A stretch of 64,000 bases of DNA, from the NCBI GenBank assembly GCA_038206985.1, contig JBBRAH010000006.1, positions 33,633 through 97,632 on the forward strand. Direction: 5' to 3'. Below the pieces are notes generated by a model. The model saw nothing but the letters and a program-made list of their open reading frames with translations, was not told the origin of the DNA and ran no database searches. The translations under genes and the position numbers were made by a program. This DNA comes from CAXMST01 sp038206985 (lineage in GTDB: Bacteria > Actinomycetota > Thermoleophilia > Solirubrobacterales > 70-9). Below, in pieces: positions 35,662 to 44,395 of this stretch. The number at the start of each line of letters is the position of its first letter. Positions within the stretch are counted from its first letter, which is position 1.

Positions 35662-36417
35662 ATGGCTACGTACCGACTCGACATCGCCTACGAGGGAACG
35701 CGCTTCTCAGGCTGGGCCCGCCAGGGGGAGAGCGAGCTGCGGACGGTGCAGGGTGAGGTCGAGGCGGCGCTCGCTCAGCTCTTCGGGATGCGTGTGCCGA
35801 CGATCGTTGCGGGGCGCACCGACGCGGGGGTGCACGCCCTGGCCCAGGTCGCGAGCTTTGAGCTGCCGGAGCTGCCGGCGGGAAAGGCGCCGCCGCCGGA
35901 CCTGCGCCGGGCGCTGCACGCGATCACCCCCCGCGACATCGAGGTGCGCGGCACCACGCGCACCGTCGACGGCTTCAACTCGCGCCGGGACGCCCTCTCG
36001 CGCCGCTACCGGTACCGGATCGAGACCGGGCCTTCAGCGAGCCCGTTCGAGCGCCGCTACGCGCTCCACTTCCCCTACCCGCTCGATCGCGCAAGGCTCG
36101 CGGCGGCGGCGAGCGAGGTCGTCGGCAGGCACGACTTCACCGCCTTCACACCCACCGCGACCGAACACGTTCACTTTCGCCGCAGGATCCTCGAGGCGTC
36201 GTGGCGGGAACGGGCGGGTGGTCTGCTGGAGCTGGAGATCGAGGCCGACGCCTTCATGCGCAGCATGGTCCGGATCATCGTCGGCACGATGCTCGAGATC
36301 GGGACCGGGCGCAGGCCCCCGGAAAGCATGGGCGAGCTGCTCGGTGGCCGGCCGCGGCCCGAGGCGGGGGAGACGGCGCCGGCGCACGGCCTGTTCCTGA
36401 TTGCGGTTCGCTACTGA
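35662..36417 (+). CDS. truA: tRNA pseudouridine synthase A
   Basis: TruA (251 residues) makes pseudouridine at positions 38-40 of tRNA. The catalytic Asp is in AGRTDAGVHALAQVASFE. RRYRYRIETG and the C-terminal FMRSMVRIIVGTMLEIGTGR are conserved. Its position after rplQ is the common bacterial order. The stop overlaps the end of the convergent ABC ATPase gene by 7 nt. Confidence 0.95.
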   Translation: MATYRLDIAYEGTRFSGWARQGESELRTVQGEVEAALAQLFGMRVPTIVAGRTDAGVHALAQVASFELPELPAGKAPPPDLRRALHAITPRDIEVRGTTRTVDGFNSRRDALSRRYRYRIETGPSASPFERRYALHFPYPLDRARLAAAASEVVGRHDFTAFTPTATEHVHFRRRILEASWRERAGGLLELEIEADAFMRSMVRIIVGTMLEIGTGRRPPESMGELLGGRPRPEAGETAPAHGLFLIAVRY

Positions 36418-37481
36418 GGGCGCCGCGGTAGCACGTTGGCGGGGCCGTCAAGCCAGACGCGAACGTTGTCGCCCGGATGCCAGGCGGGCCAGCTGAGACG
36501 GCGGGAGCGGATCACGGTGCCGGAGGGGAGCTCTACGTCGAGCAGCTGATCGTGGCCGTAGAAGGTGCGCCCGGTGATCGTGCCCGGCAGCGTCTCGGCG
36601 CTGGTCGCCGGCCGGCCCGCGTCCACCGCCACCGCCTCTGGCCGCAGCAGCACATCGACCTCGCCGGCAAGCTCGGAGGCGGTGTTGAAGCCGCCGAGCT
36701 CGCAACGTACGCGGCCACCCTCGACGGTGCCGGGCAGGATGTCGATATCGCCGAGGAAGCCCGCGACCCAGTGTGTCGCGGGGTTGGTGTAGACCTCCTC
36801 GGGCGAGCCGACCTGCTCGATCCGGCCCTCGTTCATCGTTGCCACCCGATCGGCGAGGCTCAGGGCCTCCTCCTGATCGTGGGTGACGAAGAGCGCGGTG
36901 ACGCCGGCCTCCGCGAGGATCGCCCGGACCTCGCCCCGCAGGCGCTCCCGCAGGCTCGCATCGAGGTTAGAGAAGGGCTCGTCGAGCAGCACGAGGTCGG
37001 GGTCCGGGGCCAGCGCCCGGGCAAGCGCCACCCGCTGCTGCTCGCCGCCGGAGAGCTCGTGCACGGCGCGGGACGCGTAGGGGCCGAGGCCGACTAGCTC
37101 CAGGGCCCGTTGCACCCGTGCGGGATCCGGTCGGCGACCGATCGCGTAGCCCACGTTGCCCGCCACGTCGAGGTGCGGAAAGAGCGCGTAGTCCTGAAAG
37201 ACCATCCCGATGCGGCGCTGCTCGGGCGGGACCGCCGTCCTGCCGTCCGCCAGCAGGCGCTCGCCGACCACGATCCGGCCGCTGTCAGGAGTCTCCAGCC
37301 CCGCCAGCATCCGCAGCGTGGTCGTCTTGCCACAGCCGCTCGGCCCGAGCAGGGCGACGATCTCCCCGGCGGCGATCTCCAGGTCGACGCCCGCCACGGC
37401 CCGATTGGTGCCGAAAGACTTGTGCAGATCGGTGATCGCGACCGCTCGGGCCCCGGTCCTGCCCTCGCCGCGCTCACTCAT
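36411..37481 (-). CDS. Fe3+-type ABC importer ATPase (FbpC-like)
   Basis: The protein (356 residues) has Walker A GPSGCGKTT, Q-loop VFQDYALFPHLDV, signature LSGGEQQRVALARAL, Walker B LVLLDEPFSNLD, switch His FVTHDQEEAL, and a TOBE domain with DVLLRPEAVAV. DYALFPHLDVAGNVGYAI is typical of iron and thiamine importers. ATG at 37481 overlaps the permease stop by 4 nt. The reading stays open upstream, but that part is antisense-type shadow sequence of the permease. Confidence 0.9.
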   Translation of the reverse strand: MSERGEGRTGARAVAITDLHKSFGTNRAVAGVDLEIAAGEIVALLGPSGCGKTTTLRMLAGLETPDSGRIVVGERLLADGRTAVPPEQRRIGMVFQDYALFPHLDVAGNVGYAIGRRPDPARVQRALELVGLGPYASRAVHELSGGEQQRVALARALAPDPDLVLLDEPFSNLDASLRERLRGEVRAILAEAGVTALFVTHDQEEALSLADRVATMNEGRIEQVGSPEEVYTNPATHWVAGFLGDIDILPGTVEGGRVRCELGGFNTASELAGEVDVLLRPEAVAVDAGRPATSAETLPGTITGRTFYGHDQLLDVELPSGTVIRSRRLSWPAWHPGDNVRVWLDGPANVLPRRPQ

Positions 37482-39115
37482 GCGCTTGGCTCCCCACGCC
37501 CGGTCAGCCACCACAGCGGCGGCGCGGCGACCACCAGCAGCAGCAACGAGGGGATCGCGCTCGCCTCGAAGAAGCCGAGCGTCGTCTGCCGCCAGATATC
37601 GATCGCCAGCGTCTCGAAGCCGATCGGCGCCAGCAGCAGGGTTGCCGGCAGCTCCTTCAGCGCGTGCAAGAAGACGAGTGCCGCGCCGGCCGCGATCCCC
37701 CCGGCGACCAGCGGCGTCGTGACGGTCCGGAAGACATTCAGCGGCCGCCGTCCCATGCCCCGTGCCGCCTCCTCGATCCGCGGCGGAACCTGGAGTAGGG
37801 AGGAGGACACGGCGCCCACGGCGAGCGGCAGGTAGTGAATCGTGAGCGCGAACACCAGCATCGCGAGAGTCTGGTACAGCGGCAGCGCGACGCGCGTTCC
37901 GAAAAAGACCAGTGCGAGGGCGACGACGATCCCCGGCAGGGCGTAGCCGGCGAAGCCGAGGCGCTCGACCACGCGGGTCAGCGGCCCGGGGAAACGCACC
38001 GCGAGGATCGCGATCACGACGGCGAGCAGCGCCGCCACGGCCGCGGCTCCGCCGGCCGCGGCGAGCGAGTTGCCCGCGTGTGAGGCGAGCGCCCGGCCAT
38101 CGATCTCGCCGATGCCCTGCACCGCCCAATAGATCAGTACCCCGACCGGTAGCACGAGCGCGATCAGCGTCACGAAGCCGCAGAAGGCGAGCGCGGGCCG
38201 GCGCCAGCGGCCGAGCGGAACGATCGCCGACGGGCGCGCGGTTCCCGGCCCGCTGCGGTGGTAGTTGAAGCTGCCTCGCACCCAGGAGTAGGCGGCGAGC
38301 AGCGCCAGCGAGAGCAGCACCAACAGCAGGCCGAGGGCGGCGGCGCCGGTGCGGTCGAAGCTCGACTGCCAGGTGAGGTAGATCTCCCGGGTGAACGAGT
38401 CGAAGCGCATGATCGAGACGGCGCCGAAGTCGCTGATCACGTACAGCGCGACGAGCAGCGCTCCGGCGCCGATCGCCGGCGCCAGCTGCGGCAGGATGAC
38501 CGAGCTGAAGGTCTCGCGCCGGGAGCGCCCCATCGAGCGGGCCGCGTCCTCGAGCTGGGGGTCGAGCCGGACCAGAGCGGCACGCACACTGAGCAGCACG
38601 AGCGGATAGGTGAACAGCGAGAGCGTCAGCCAGGCCCCGAAGAAGCCGTAGATCGAGGGCAGGCGGTCGACTCCAAGAGCGTCGGCCGCGAGTCCGGTCG
38701 GCCCCAGCGCGGAGACCAGCAGGTAGGCCCCGATGTAGCTGGGAATGACGAGCGGCAGCGCGGTCAGCGTCGCCCAGATCCGGCGAGCGGGCAGATCGGT
38801 ACGCGTTGTCAGCCACGCGAGCGGCAGCCCGATCGCAATCGCGGTCGAGGTCACTGCCGCCGTCAGAGCGAGGGTCCGCAGGGTTAGTCCCAGCGTGCGG
38901 GAGTCGCTGATCGTCTCCCAGGCCGATGAGGCCTCGCCGGCGACTACGACCACCAGGTAGATCGCCGGGAGTGCCGCCGCGACCGCCGCCAGGACCCCCA
39001 GCGAAAGCAGGCCGATAGGCGGTCGCCTGGATCCGAAGACGACCTCTCCGGCGCGGCCGGCGGCGCCGTCGCGGAGCGTCCCGACCCGGCGGAGACCTGT
39101 AGCGAGCCCGGCCAT
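37478..39115 (-). CDS. Fe3+-type ABC importer permease, fused double domain (FbpB-like)
   Basis: The 545-residue protein has about twelve membrane segments in two homologous halves. Each half has an EAA loop: EDAARSMGRSRRETFSSVIL-P and EEAARGMGRRPLNVFRTVTT-P. Such fused permeases belong to Fe3+/thiamine/putrescine-type importers. It lies 17 nt after the binding-protein gene and overlaps the ATPase gene. Confidence 0.9.
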   Translation of the reverse strand: MAGLATGLRRVGTLRDGAAGRAGEVVFGSRRPPIGLLSLGVLAAVAAALPAIYLVVVVAGEASSAWETISDSRTLGLTLRTLALTAAVTSTAIAIGLPLAWLTTRTDLPARRIWATLTALPLVIPSYIGAYLLVSALGPTGLAADALGVDRLPSIYGFFGAWLTLSLFTYPLVLLSVRAALVRLDPQLEDAARSMGRSRRETFSSVILPQLAPAIGAGALLVALYVISDFGAVSIMRFDSFTREIYLTWQSSFDRTGAAALGLLLVLLSLALLAAYSWVRGSFNYHRSGPGTARPSAIVPLGRWRRPALAFCGFVTLIALVLPVGVLIYWAVQGIGEIDGRALASHAGNSLAAAGGAAAVAALLAVVIAILAVRFPGPLTRVVERLGFAGYALPGIVVALALVFFGTRVALPLYQTLAMLVFALTIHYLPLAVGAVSSSLLQVPPRIEEAARGMGRRPLNVFRTVTTPLVAGGIAAGAALVFLHALKELPATLLLAPIGFETLAIDIWRQTTLGFFEASAIPSLLLLVVAAPPLWWLTGRGEPSA

Positions 39116-39132
39116 CAGCGACCCGGCGGGGC

Positions 39133-40206
39133 CTACAGAGCCCCGGATTCCTGCAGCAGTTGCAGCGTTCCCTCGAGGTCTGAGATCTCGGAGAGGTCGA
39201 TCTCGGGAGCCGGGATCTGGTTGAGCGGGACCACGTCGGCGGGCGGGTCGATACCCGGGGCCAGCGGATACTCCCGGGAGCTCTCGACGAAGTAGTCCTG
39301 CACGGGCTCCGAGAGCATGAAGCGGATGAACTCGAAGCCCTCCTGCTTGCGGTCGGAGCTCTCCAGCACGCCCGCGCCCGCGACGTTGATCAGCGAGCCG
39401 AGGTCATCGGGCGGGAAGAACACGTCGACGGGATAGTCGGGACCCTGCTCGGACTTGGCCTCGGCGACGTAGTAGTGGTTGATCAGGCCAACATCGATCT
39501 CGCCCGAGGCGATCGCGTCGCGGACCGGCACGTTGGAGGCATAGGACTGGGTGCTGTTCGCGACCATCCCTTCCAGCCACTCGCGCGCGACCTCCTCGCC
39601 CTCGGTCGCTCGCAACGCGGTCACGTAGGCCTGCAGCGAGGCGTTCGAAGGGGCCCAGCCGACCCGGCCCTCCCACTCGGGCCCGGTGAGCTCGAGGGGC
39701 GAGTCGGGGAGCTCCGAGGCCTCGACCGCATCCGGGTTGTAGGCGATGATCCGTGAGCGGCCCGTGATTCCGACCCAGCGGCCGTCATCGGAGCGGAAGC
39801 GAGGCGGCACCTCGCGCAGGATCCGCTTGGGGAGCGGGGCGAGCATGCCCTGATCCTCGAGCGCGCCGAGCGAGCCGGCGTCCTGGGCGTAGAAGACGTC
39901 CGCGGGGGAGTTGTCGCCCTCCTCGAGGATCGTGGCCGCGAGCGGGGCGCTGTCGCCGAATCGCACCTGCACGTCGCGGTCGACGTCCGCCTCGTAGAGG
40001 TCGATGGCGGGGCCGATCAACGGCGCGATCCGTCCCGAGTAGACGGTGATGCCCTCGGTCTCGGGCTCGCCCGCCTCGCCGCCGCCCTCATCGGAGCCGG
40101 ACCCGCAGGCAGCCAGCAGAAGGGCAGCGACGGCGACCGCGATCGCGGTCGCACCGAGGCGCGCACGGCGCTGGAACCTGGGTGATGTGATGCGTGGTGT
40201 GTTCAT
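39133..40206 (-). CDS. Fe3+-type substrate-binding lipoprotein (FbpA-like)
   Basis: The 357-residue protein has a lipobox LAAC after AIAVAVAALLLAACGS, then EGITVYSGRIAPLIGPAIDL, the start of FbpA-like proteins. Iron-ligand tyrosines are suggested by LINHYYVAEA, at the place of the YY pair of FbpA. WVGITGRSRIIAYNPD is also typical. ATG lies 1 nt after the palindrome at 40208-40223, so expression is probably repressor-controlled, perhaps by iron. Confidence 0.88.
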   Translation of the reverse strand: MNTPRITSPRFQRRARLGATAIAVAVAALLLAACGSGSDEGGGEAGEPETEGITVYSGRIAPLIGPAIDLYEADVDRDVQVRFGDSAPLAATILEEGDNSPADVFYAQDAGSLGALEDQGMLAPLPKRILREVPPRFRSDDGRWVGITGRSRIIAYNPDAVEASELPDSPLELTGPEWEGRVGWAPSNASLQAYVTALRATEGEEVAREWLEGMVANSTQSYASNVPVRDAIASGEIDVGLINHYYVAEAKSEQGPDYPVDVFFPPDDLGSLINVAGAGVLESSDRKQEGFEFIRFMLSEPVQDYFVESSREYPLAPGIDPPADVVPLNQIPAPEIDLSEISDLEGTLQLLQESGAL

Positions 40207-40207
40207 G

Positions 40208-40223
40208 GTTAGGGGTCCCTAAC
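40208..40223. promoter_or_regulatory. Operator-like palindrome GTTAGGG-N2-CCCTAAC, copy 1
   Basis: Perfect 7-bp arms with GT between them lie in the 33-nt divergent gap, 1 nt before the ATG of the FbpA-like gene. On the minus strand a -10-like CATAAT (40237-40242) sits just upstream. On the plus strand TAACTT (40220-40225), a -10 candidate for the membrane-protein gene, overlaps the right arm. A repressor bound here could block both directions. An identical palindrome (other centre) occurs at 41770. The TTAGG / CCTAA half-sites recall DtxR/IdeR iron boxes, but the spacing differs. Confidence 0.65.
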
Positions 40224-40239
40224 TTAGTCTTGCAGCATT

Positions 40240-41733
40240 ATGAGCAATCCACCCGCTCAGGCGCCGCACGGGCGGAGCCTCGCCATCCACATGGACCCCG
40301 CCGACCCCGTTGGGCAAGCGGTGCCGTCCCCGCTTGAGCGCCGCCGCTCGTCTCGCGGCGTCGCGATGCTGTGGCTGCTCGTCTGCGGTGGGCTCGCGGG
40401 TCTCTCCCTTCTGGCGCCGTTCGCCCCGGGCTTCGACGCCTGGAGTTGGCTCATCTGGGGCCGCGAGCTGACTGATCCGGACCTGGCGCTGGACACGAGC
40501 GGCGGACCCTCGTGGAAGCCCCTGACCGCGATTGTGGCCGCGCCCCTGACGCTCGCCGGGGCGGCGGCGCCGGAGCTCTGGCTGCTGCTGATCCGAACCG
40601 CCTGGCTGCTCGCTGCGGTGCTCTCCGGGGTGATCGCCGTGCGGCTGACCCCGCGAGGAGCCCTGGAGCGGGTGCCCGGCGGCGCCCTCTCCGTCGCCGC
40701 CGTTTCCGCAGCCGGCATGCTGCTGCTCGACGATCGTTTCACGCCGTGGTTGCGGCAGGCGGCCACCGGGCTCTCGGAGCCGTTGCTGGTCGCCCTGGCG
40801 CTTGGCGCGTTCCTGGCTCGGCTCGACGGCCGCGGGGGCTTGACGCTCCTTGCCGTCTGGGGTTGTGCCCTCTTACGCCCCGAGGCGTGGGTGATCCTCG
40901 CCTGGCTCGCGTTCGAGCGCCGGCGCACCGCACGCTCGTTGCTGATCCCGCTGCTACTGCTGAGTTCCGTCGCGGCGCTCTGGTTCCTCCCCGACGTGCT
41001 CGGCTCAGGCAGCCCGTTGACTGGCGCCGAACGCGCCCGGGAGGGCAGCGGTTTCCCACCCGTCGAGGCGCTCGAGGTGGGTGGCCGCCTCTTGCTGATG
41101 CCTCTGGCGCTGCTCTGGGTCGGCGCATTCGTCGCGATCCGGGCCCGCTGGCTGAGCTCAGCGGCGGTCCGCGAGCTGACGGTTCTCTCGGCCGTCTGGG
41201 CCGGGCAGGTTGCGGTACTCGCCGCGCTCGGCTACGCCGGACTGCCGCGTTTCATGACGCCCGTGGCAGCCGCAGTCTGCATTCTCGGGGCCGCCGGGCT
41301 GGCGATCGCCTATGGAGGGCTCCGGGAATCCGCCCGCGCTCGTTCCCTGGCGCCCCTGCTGGCGGTCTTTCTCGCGCTCGGAGCCGGCCAGCTCACGGTC
41401 CGGGCGGTGGATCTGGTCGGCGACGTGCGCGGGGCGAGCGAGCGCGCCTCCAGGGAGGGGCGGATCCTCGCCGCGAGCGGACAACTCAGCAGTGCCGGGG
41501 AGCCCTGCCTGCCGCTCTATGTGGGCGACTACCTGCACGGTCCCGCCGTGGCCTGGGACCTGCGCCTCTCGCAGTCCGAGGTGCGACCGATCAATCGCAG
41601 CGCTGCGATCCCCTCCGGCACGGTGATCACCGAGGACAGCGATCCGCCCCCGCCCGGGGTGCTCGCCGGAGGGAGCCCGATCGCGGCAGCCGCAGGCTGG
41701 AGCGTGATCGGCTTCGGTTGCGAGTCGGGATGA
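40240..41733 (+). CDS. Multi-pass membrane protein, possible GT-C glycosyltransferase
   Basis: The 497-residue protein has roughly ten to twelve hydrophobic segments from residue 40 on. GFDAWSWLIWGRELTDPDLA and GGPSWKPLTA in the first periplasmic-type loop resemble the acidic first loop of polyprenol-phosphate-mannose-type GT-C enzymes, and ALLRPEAWVI recalls the same group. I cannot assign a substrate. The start at 40240 is the first possible. ATG at 40291 would also give a complete protein. It is divergent from the Fe3+ importer across the shared operator. Confidence 0.5.
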   Translation: MSNPPAQAPHGRSLAIHMDPADPVGQAVPSPLERRRSSRGVAMLWLLVCGGLAGLSLLAPFAPGFDAWSWLIWGRELTDPDLALDTSGGPSWKPLTAIVAAPLTLAGAAAPELWLLLIRTAWLLAAVLSGVIAVRLTPRGALERVPGGALSVAAVSAAGMLLLDDRFTPWLRQAATGLSEPLLVALALGAFLARLDGRGGLTLLAVWGCALLRPEAWVILAWLAFERRRTARSLLIPLLLLSSVAALWFLPDVLGSGSPLTGAERAREGSGFPPVEALEVGGRLLLMPLALLWVGAFVAIRARWLSSAAVRELTVLSAVWAGQVAVLAALGYAGLPRFMTPVAAAVCILGAAGLAIAYGGLRESARARSLAPLLAVFLALGAGQLTVRAVDLVGDVRGASERASREGRILAASGQLSSAGEPCLPLYVGDYLHGPAVAWDLRLSQSEVRPINRSAAIPSGTVITEDSDPPPPGVLAGGSPIAAAAGWSVIGFGCESG

Positions 41734-41769
41734 GTCTCACACCGCGGCCGACGCAGTGGACGAAAGATC

Positions 41770-41785
41770 GTTAGGGTGCCCTAAC
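41770..41785. promoter_or_regulatory. Operator-like palindrome GTTAGGG-N2-CCCTAAC, copy 2
   Basis: Perfect 7-bp arms with TG between them end 3 nt before the ATG at 41789. TAGGGT (41772-41777) inside the palindrome fits a TAnnnT -10 with a near-leaderless start, so a bound regulator would cover the core promoter. Arms and position match copy 1, implying that the same regulator controls the Gfo/Idh gene pair and the Fe3+ importer. Confidence 0.65.
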
Positions 41786-41788
41786 TCG

Positions 41789-42853
41789 ATGGCCGCCAGC
41801 AACCCCAAACAGCCACCGCTCCGGCTCGGGCTGGTCGGTTGCGGCCGACTGGGAACCGGGTTCTACATCCCCGCCCTTGCGGCTGCCCGGGGCGTGCGAC
41901 TCGTCGGCTTCGCCGAACCCGACCTGGCGCGCTCGCTCGAGGCCCGCGAGGCCCTACGTGGGCGCCCGGGGGCCGAAGATGTGAGGGCCTGCGACAGCGT
42001 CACGATGCTGCTCGACTCCGTCGATCGACCGGACGCCGTCGTCGTCGCCGGGCCGCCCTCGACCCACCTCGAGCACGCGGCCCAGGCCGCCGCCGCCGGC
42101 GTTCCAGCTCTGGTCGAGAAGCCACCGGCCGAGGATGCCGCCGCGGCCGCCGACCTCGCTCGCCTGCAGCCCGCGCCCCGCATCGGGTTCAACCGCCGCT
42201 TCAGCTTCGACCCGGCTCTGCCGGCGCGGATCCCGGTCGAGACGACCGAGCTGGAGCTGGAGCTGCGCTTTCTGCGGGCGCGCTGGCGCCCACACGTGAG
42301 CCGCTCGGATGCCCTGGCCGACGCCGGCAGCCACCTGATCGACCTGGCGCTGTGGATCGCTGCCGATCATCGGCACGGGCGTGGCGGGAACGACCTCCGG
42401 ATCTCTGCCCGCGCGATCGGGGTCGGCGCGCGCAGGGCGCAGGCGGAGATTCGCTGCGGCGAGCTGCGGATCCTGATCAGCTGCGCCGTCGATCGCGGCT
42501 GGCGGGAGCGCGTTGTCGCCCGTGACGGTGACGGCCGTGAGCTGCGGCGTTGGGAGACGGGCTCTCTGATCCGGCTGCTGCGGCGCGCCGGGCTCGGCGG
42601 CTCCGGGGTGGCGCCGGTCGCCGTCGACCCCGATCCACTCACGGCGTCTCTGATCGCGCAGCTCGAAGCGTTCGGCGCCGCGCTCCGGGGCGGCGAGTGC
42701 AGCCCGCTCGCGAACGCCGACGATGGCCTGCGGACGATGCTGGTGCTCGATGCGATCCGGCGCTCGGAGGCCGACGGGCGCCGCTGGATCGAGCCGGGGA
42801 GCGTCGGCGATCGGGTGGACTACGAGGCAGGGCAGGCGGCCTGGGCGTTGTGA
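41789..42853 (+). CDS. Gfo/Idh/MocA-family oxidoreductase
   Basis: The protein (354 residues from ATG at 41789) has the Rossmann start LRLGLVGCGRLGTGFYIPAL, the cofactor-site Lys-Pro in PALVEKPPAEDA, and the catalytic-site His/Asp in DAGSHLIDLALW. Such enzymes act on sugars, inositols or their nucleotide derivatives with NAD(P). I chose this start because it lies just after the palindrome. An in-frame ATG at 41756 would place the operator inside the gene. It overlaps the next gene by GTGA. Confidence 0.82.
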   Translation: MAASNPKQPPLRLGLVGCGRLGTGFYIPALAAARGVRLVGFAEPDLARSLEAREALRGRPGAEDVRACDSVTMLLDSVDRPDAVVVAGPPSTHLEHAAQAAAAGVPALVEKPPAEDAAAAADLARLQPAPRIGFNRRFSFDPALPARIPVETTELELELRFLRARWRPHVSRSDALADAGSHLIDLALWIAADHRHGRGGNDLRISARAIGVGARRAQAEIRCGELRILISCAVDRGWRERVVARDGDGRELRRWETGSLIRLLRRAGLGGSGVAPVAVDPDPLTASLIAQLEAFGAALRGGECSPLANADDGLRTMLVLDAIRRSEADGRRWIEPGSVGDRVDYEAGQAAWAL

Positions 42854-44340
42854 TCGCGGTCGTGCAACTCGACGGCTTCGGCAGGGAGCCGATGGAGCGG
42901 CTGCTCGCCGCCGGCGAGCTGCCGAATCTCGCTGCGGCGTTGAACGAGTCGCCGCCGCAGCCGCTGGAGACGCCGGCGCCGCTCTTTCCGGCGGCCGTCT
43001 ACCCGAGCCTCTACTCAGGGGTATCCGTCGGCGAGCACGGCCTGATCTATCCCTTCCAGTGGGATCCCACCGCCCAGCGGGTGGTCACCGCCGACCACCT
43101 GCCGAAGCCCGCGATGCTCTGGGCGCGAATCGGCGCGGCCGGCGGGCGCAGCCTGATCATCGATCCCTACGAGTGCGCTCCCGCCGATGCGCGCAACACC
43201 CGCGTGATCTCGGGCTGGCAGCTGAGCGAGCGGGTCGTTCTGCGGCGCTGGTCGCGACCGCTCGCCTTCTGGCCCCGAGCACTCGCCTCCGCGAGCGGCG
43301 GCGGCGGTCGCCGGCCCCCGAGGGCGACCGAGACTTTCGGTCCGCGCCGCGAGCGTGAGCTCGAGGCGCTGGCTCGGGGCCTGCTGCGGGCGCCGCAGCG
43401 GGTGGCGTTGCTGTTCGAGCGCGAACTGGCCACGCACCCGGCGCTCGACCTCGCCTGGGTCAACTTCGTGGCCACCCACATCGGCGGGCACCGTCTCTGG
43501 GACTCGCCGCAGCTCGACGCGATCTACCGGGCGACCGACCATGGTCTCGGTCGGGTGCTGGCCGCGCTGCCGCCCGGGACCCGGGTGCTGATCGTCGCGC
43601 CGCTCGGGATGACCGCCGACTCGGCCCGGGCCGATCTGCTGCCCGAGATGCTCGACCGGGTGCTGCGCGGCGGCCCGGCGGGGGCCGGAGGGCAGGCGGG
43701 CGGCGATGACTCCGGCGCGATGTGGCGGCTGCGGGCGGCGGTCCCGGCGGGCCTGCGAAGTGCTCTGGCAGCGGCGATCCCGGCGCCCGCCGCGCGGGAG
43801 CTGACGGCGCGTCTGGAGTTGCGCGGCGTCGAGTGGAGCCGCACCCGGGCCTTTGCCCAGCCGTCAGACAACCAGGGCTACGTGCGACTCAATCTGCGTG
43901 GACGCGAGCGCCAGGGAATTGTCGAGCCGGATGAGGCGAACGAGCTCTGCGATGAGATCGCCGCCGGGCTCTCGAGCTTCACGAACCTCGACGGCTCCCC
44001 GGCAGTCGAGTCGATCGTGCGCCCGGCCGAGTCCCGGCAGGGGAGCCGCGACGGCTTGCTTCCTGACCTCGTGGTGCGCTGGTCGGCGGGACCGGGCGGC
44101 GACCTCTCCCGGGTCCGGTCCCCCCGGTTCGGCGAGGTTGTCCGCCATGGCGCCGGCAGCGGCCGCAACGGCAACCACCCCGGGGATCAGGGCTGGGTCA
44201 GCGCCGCCGGTCTGGCGCCCGGCTCCGACGGTCGGGTCGAGCTCACTCGCCTCCCCGCGGCGATCGAGACAATGGCCGGTCTCGGGATCGCCGGCTCGCC
44301 GGTCGGGGAGGGCCGTCGGCCGGCGGATATCCCCGCCTGA
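42850..44340 (+). CDS. Alkaline-phosphatase-superfamily protein, degenerate metal site
   Basis: From GTG at 42850 the protein has 496 residues. The N-terminal part IAVVQLDGFGREPMERLLAA, GELPNLAAAL and the block FPAAVYPSLYSGVSVGEHGL match the predicted phosphohydrolase/phosphomutase group of the alkaline phosphatase superfamily. The later block THIGGHRLWD...YRATDHGLGRVL also aligns. However, the usual SDHG metal site reads APLGMT (VLIVAPLGM), so two ligands are missing. The protein may be inactive, or bind one metal. It is translationally coupled to the Gfo/Idh gene. Confidence 0.6.
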   Translation: MIAVVQLDGFGREPMERLLAAGELPNLAAALNESPPQPLETPAPLFPAAVYPSLYSGVSVGEHGLIYPFQWDPTAQRVVTADHLPKPAMLWARIGAAGGRSLIIDPYECAPADARNTRVISGWQLSERVVLRRWSRPLAFWPRALASASGGGGRRPPRATETFGPRRERELEALARGLLRAPQRVALLFERELATHPALDLAWVNFVATHIGGHRLWDSPQLDAIYRATDHGLGRVLAALPPGTRVLIVAPLGMTADSARADLLPEMLDRVLRGGPAGAGGQAGGDDSGAMWRLRAAVPAGLRSALAAAIPAPAARELTARLELRGVEWSRTRAFAQPSDNQGYVRLNLRGRERQGIVEPDEANELCDEIAAGLSSFTNLDGSPAVESIVRPAESRQGSRDGLLPDLVVRWSAGPGGDLSRVRSPRFGEVVRHGAGSGRNGNHPGDQGWVSAAGLAPGSDGRVELTRLPAAIETMAGLGIAGSPVGEGRRPADIPA

Positions 44341-44377
44341 GACCGCCTACACCGGGAGCGCCGTGGGGGGAGCTACA

Positions 44378-44383
44378 TACAAT
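44378..44383 (+). promoter_or_regulatory. Candidate -10 for surE
   Basis: TACAAT (5 of 6 bases of TATAAT) ends 12 nt before the ATG at 44396. The leader would be about 5 nt and holds no ribosome binding site. Confidence 0.45.
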
Positions 44384-44395
44384 CGGCGCTGAACT

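Noticed and set aside
37482..38816. N-terminal extension of the FbpC-like ATPase to 801 residues
   Set aside because: The extra part is another frame of the permease gene. The ATPase has a proper start at 37481 with an ATGA overlap.
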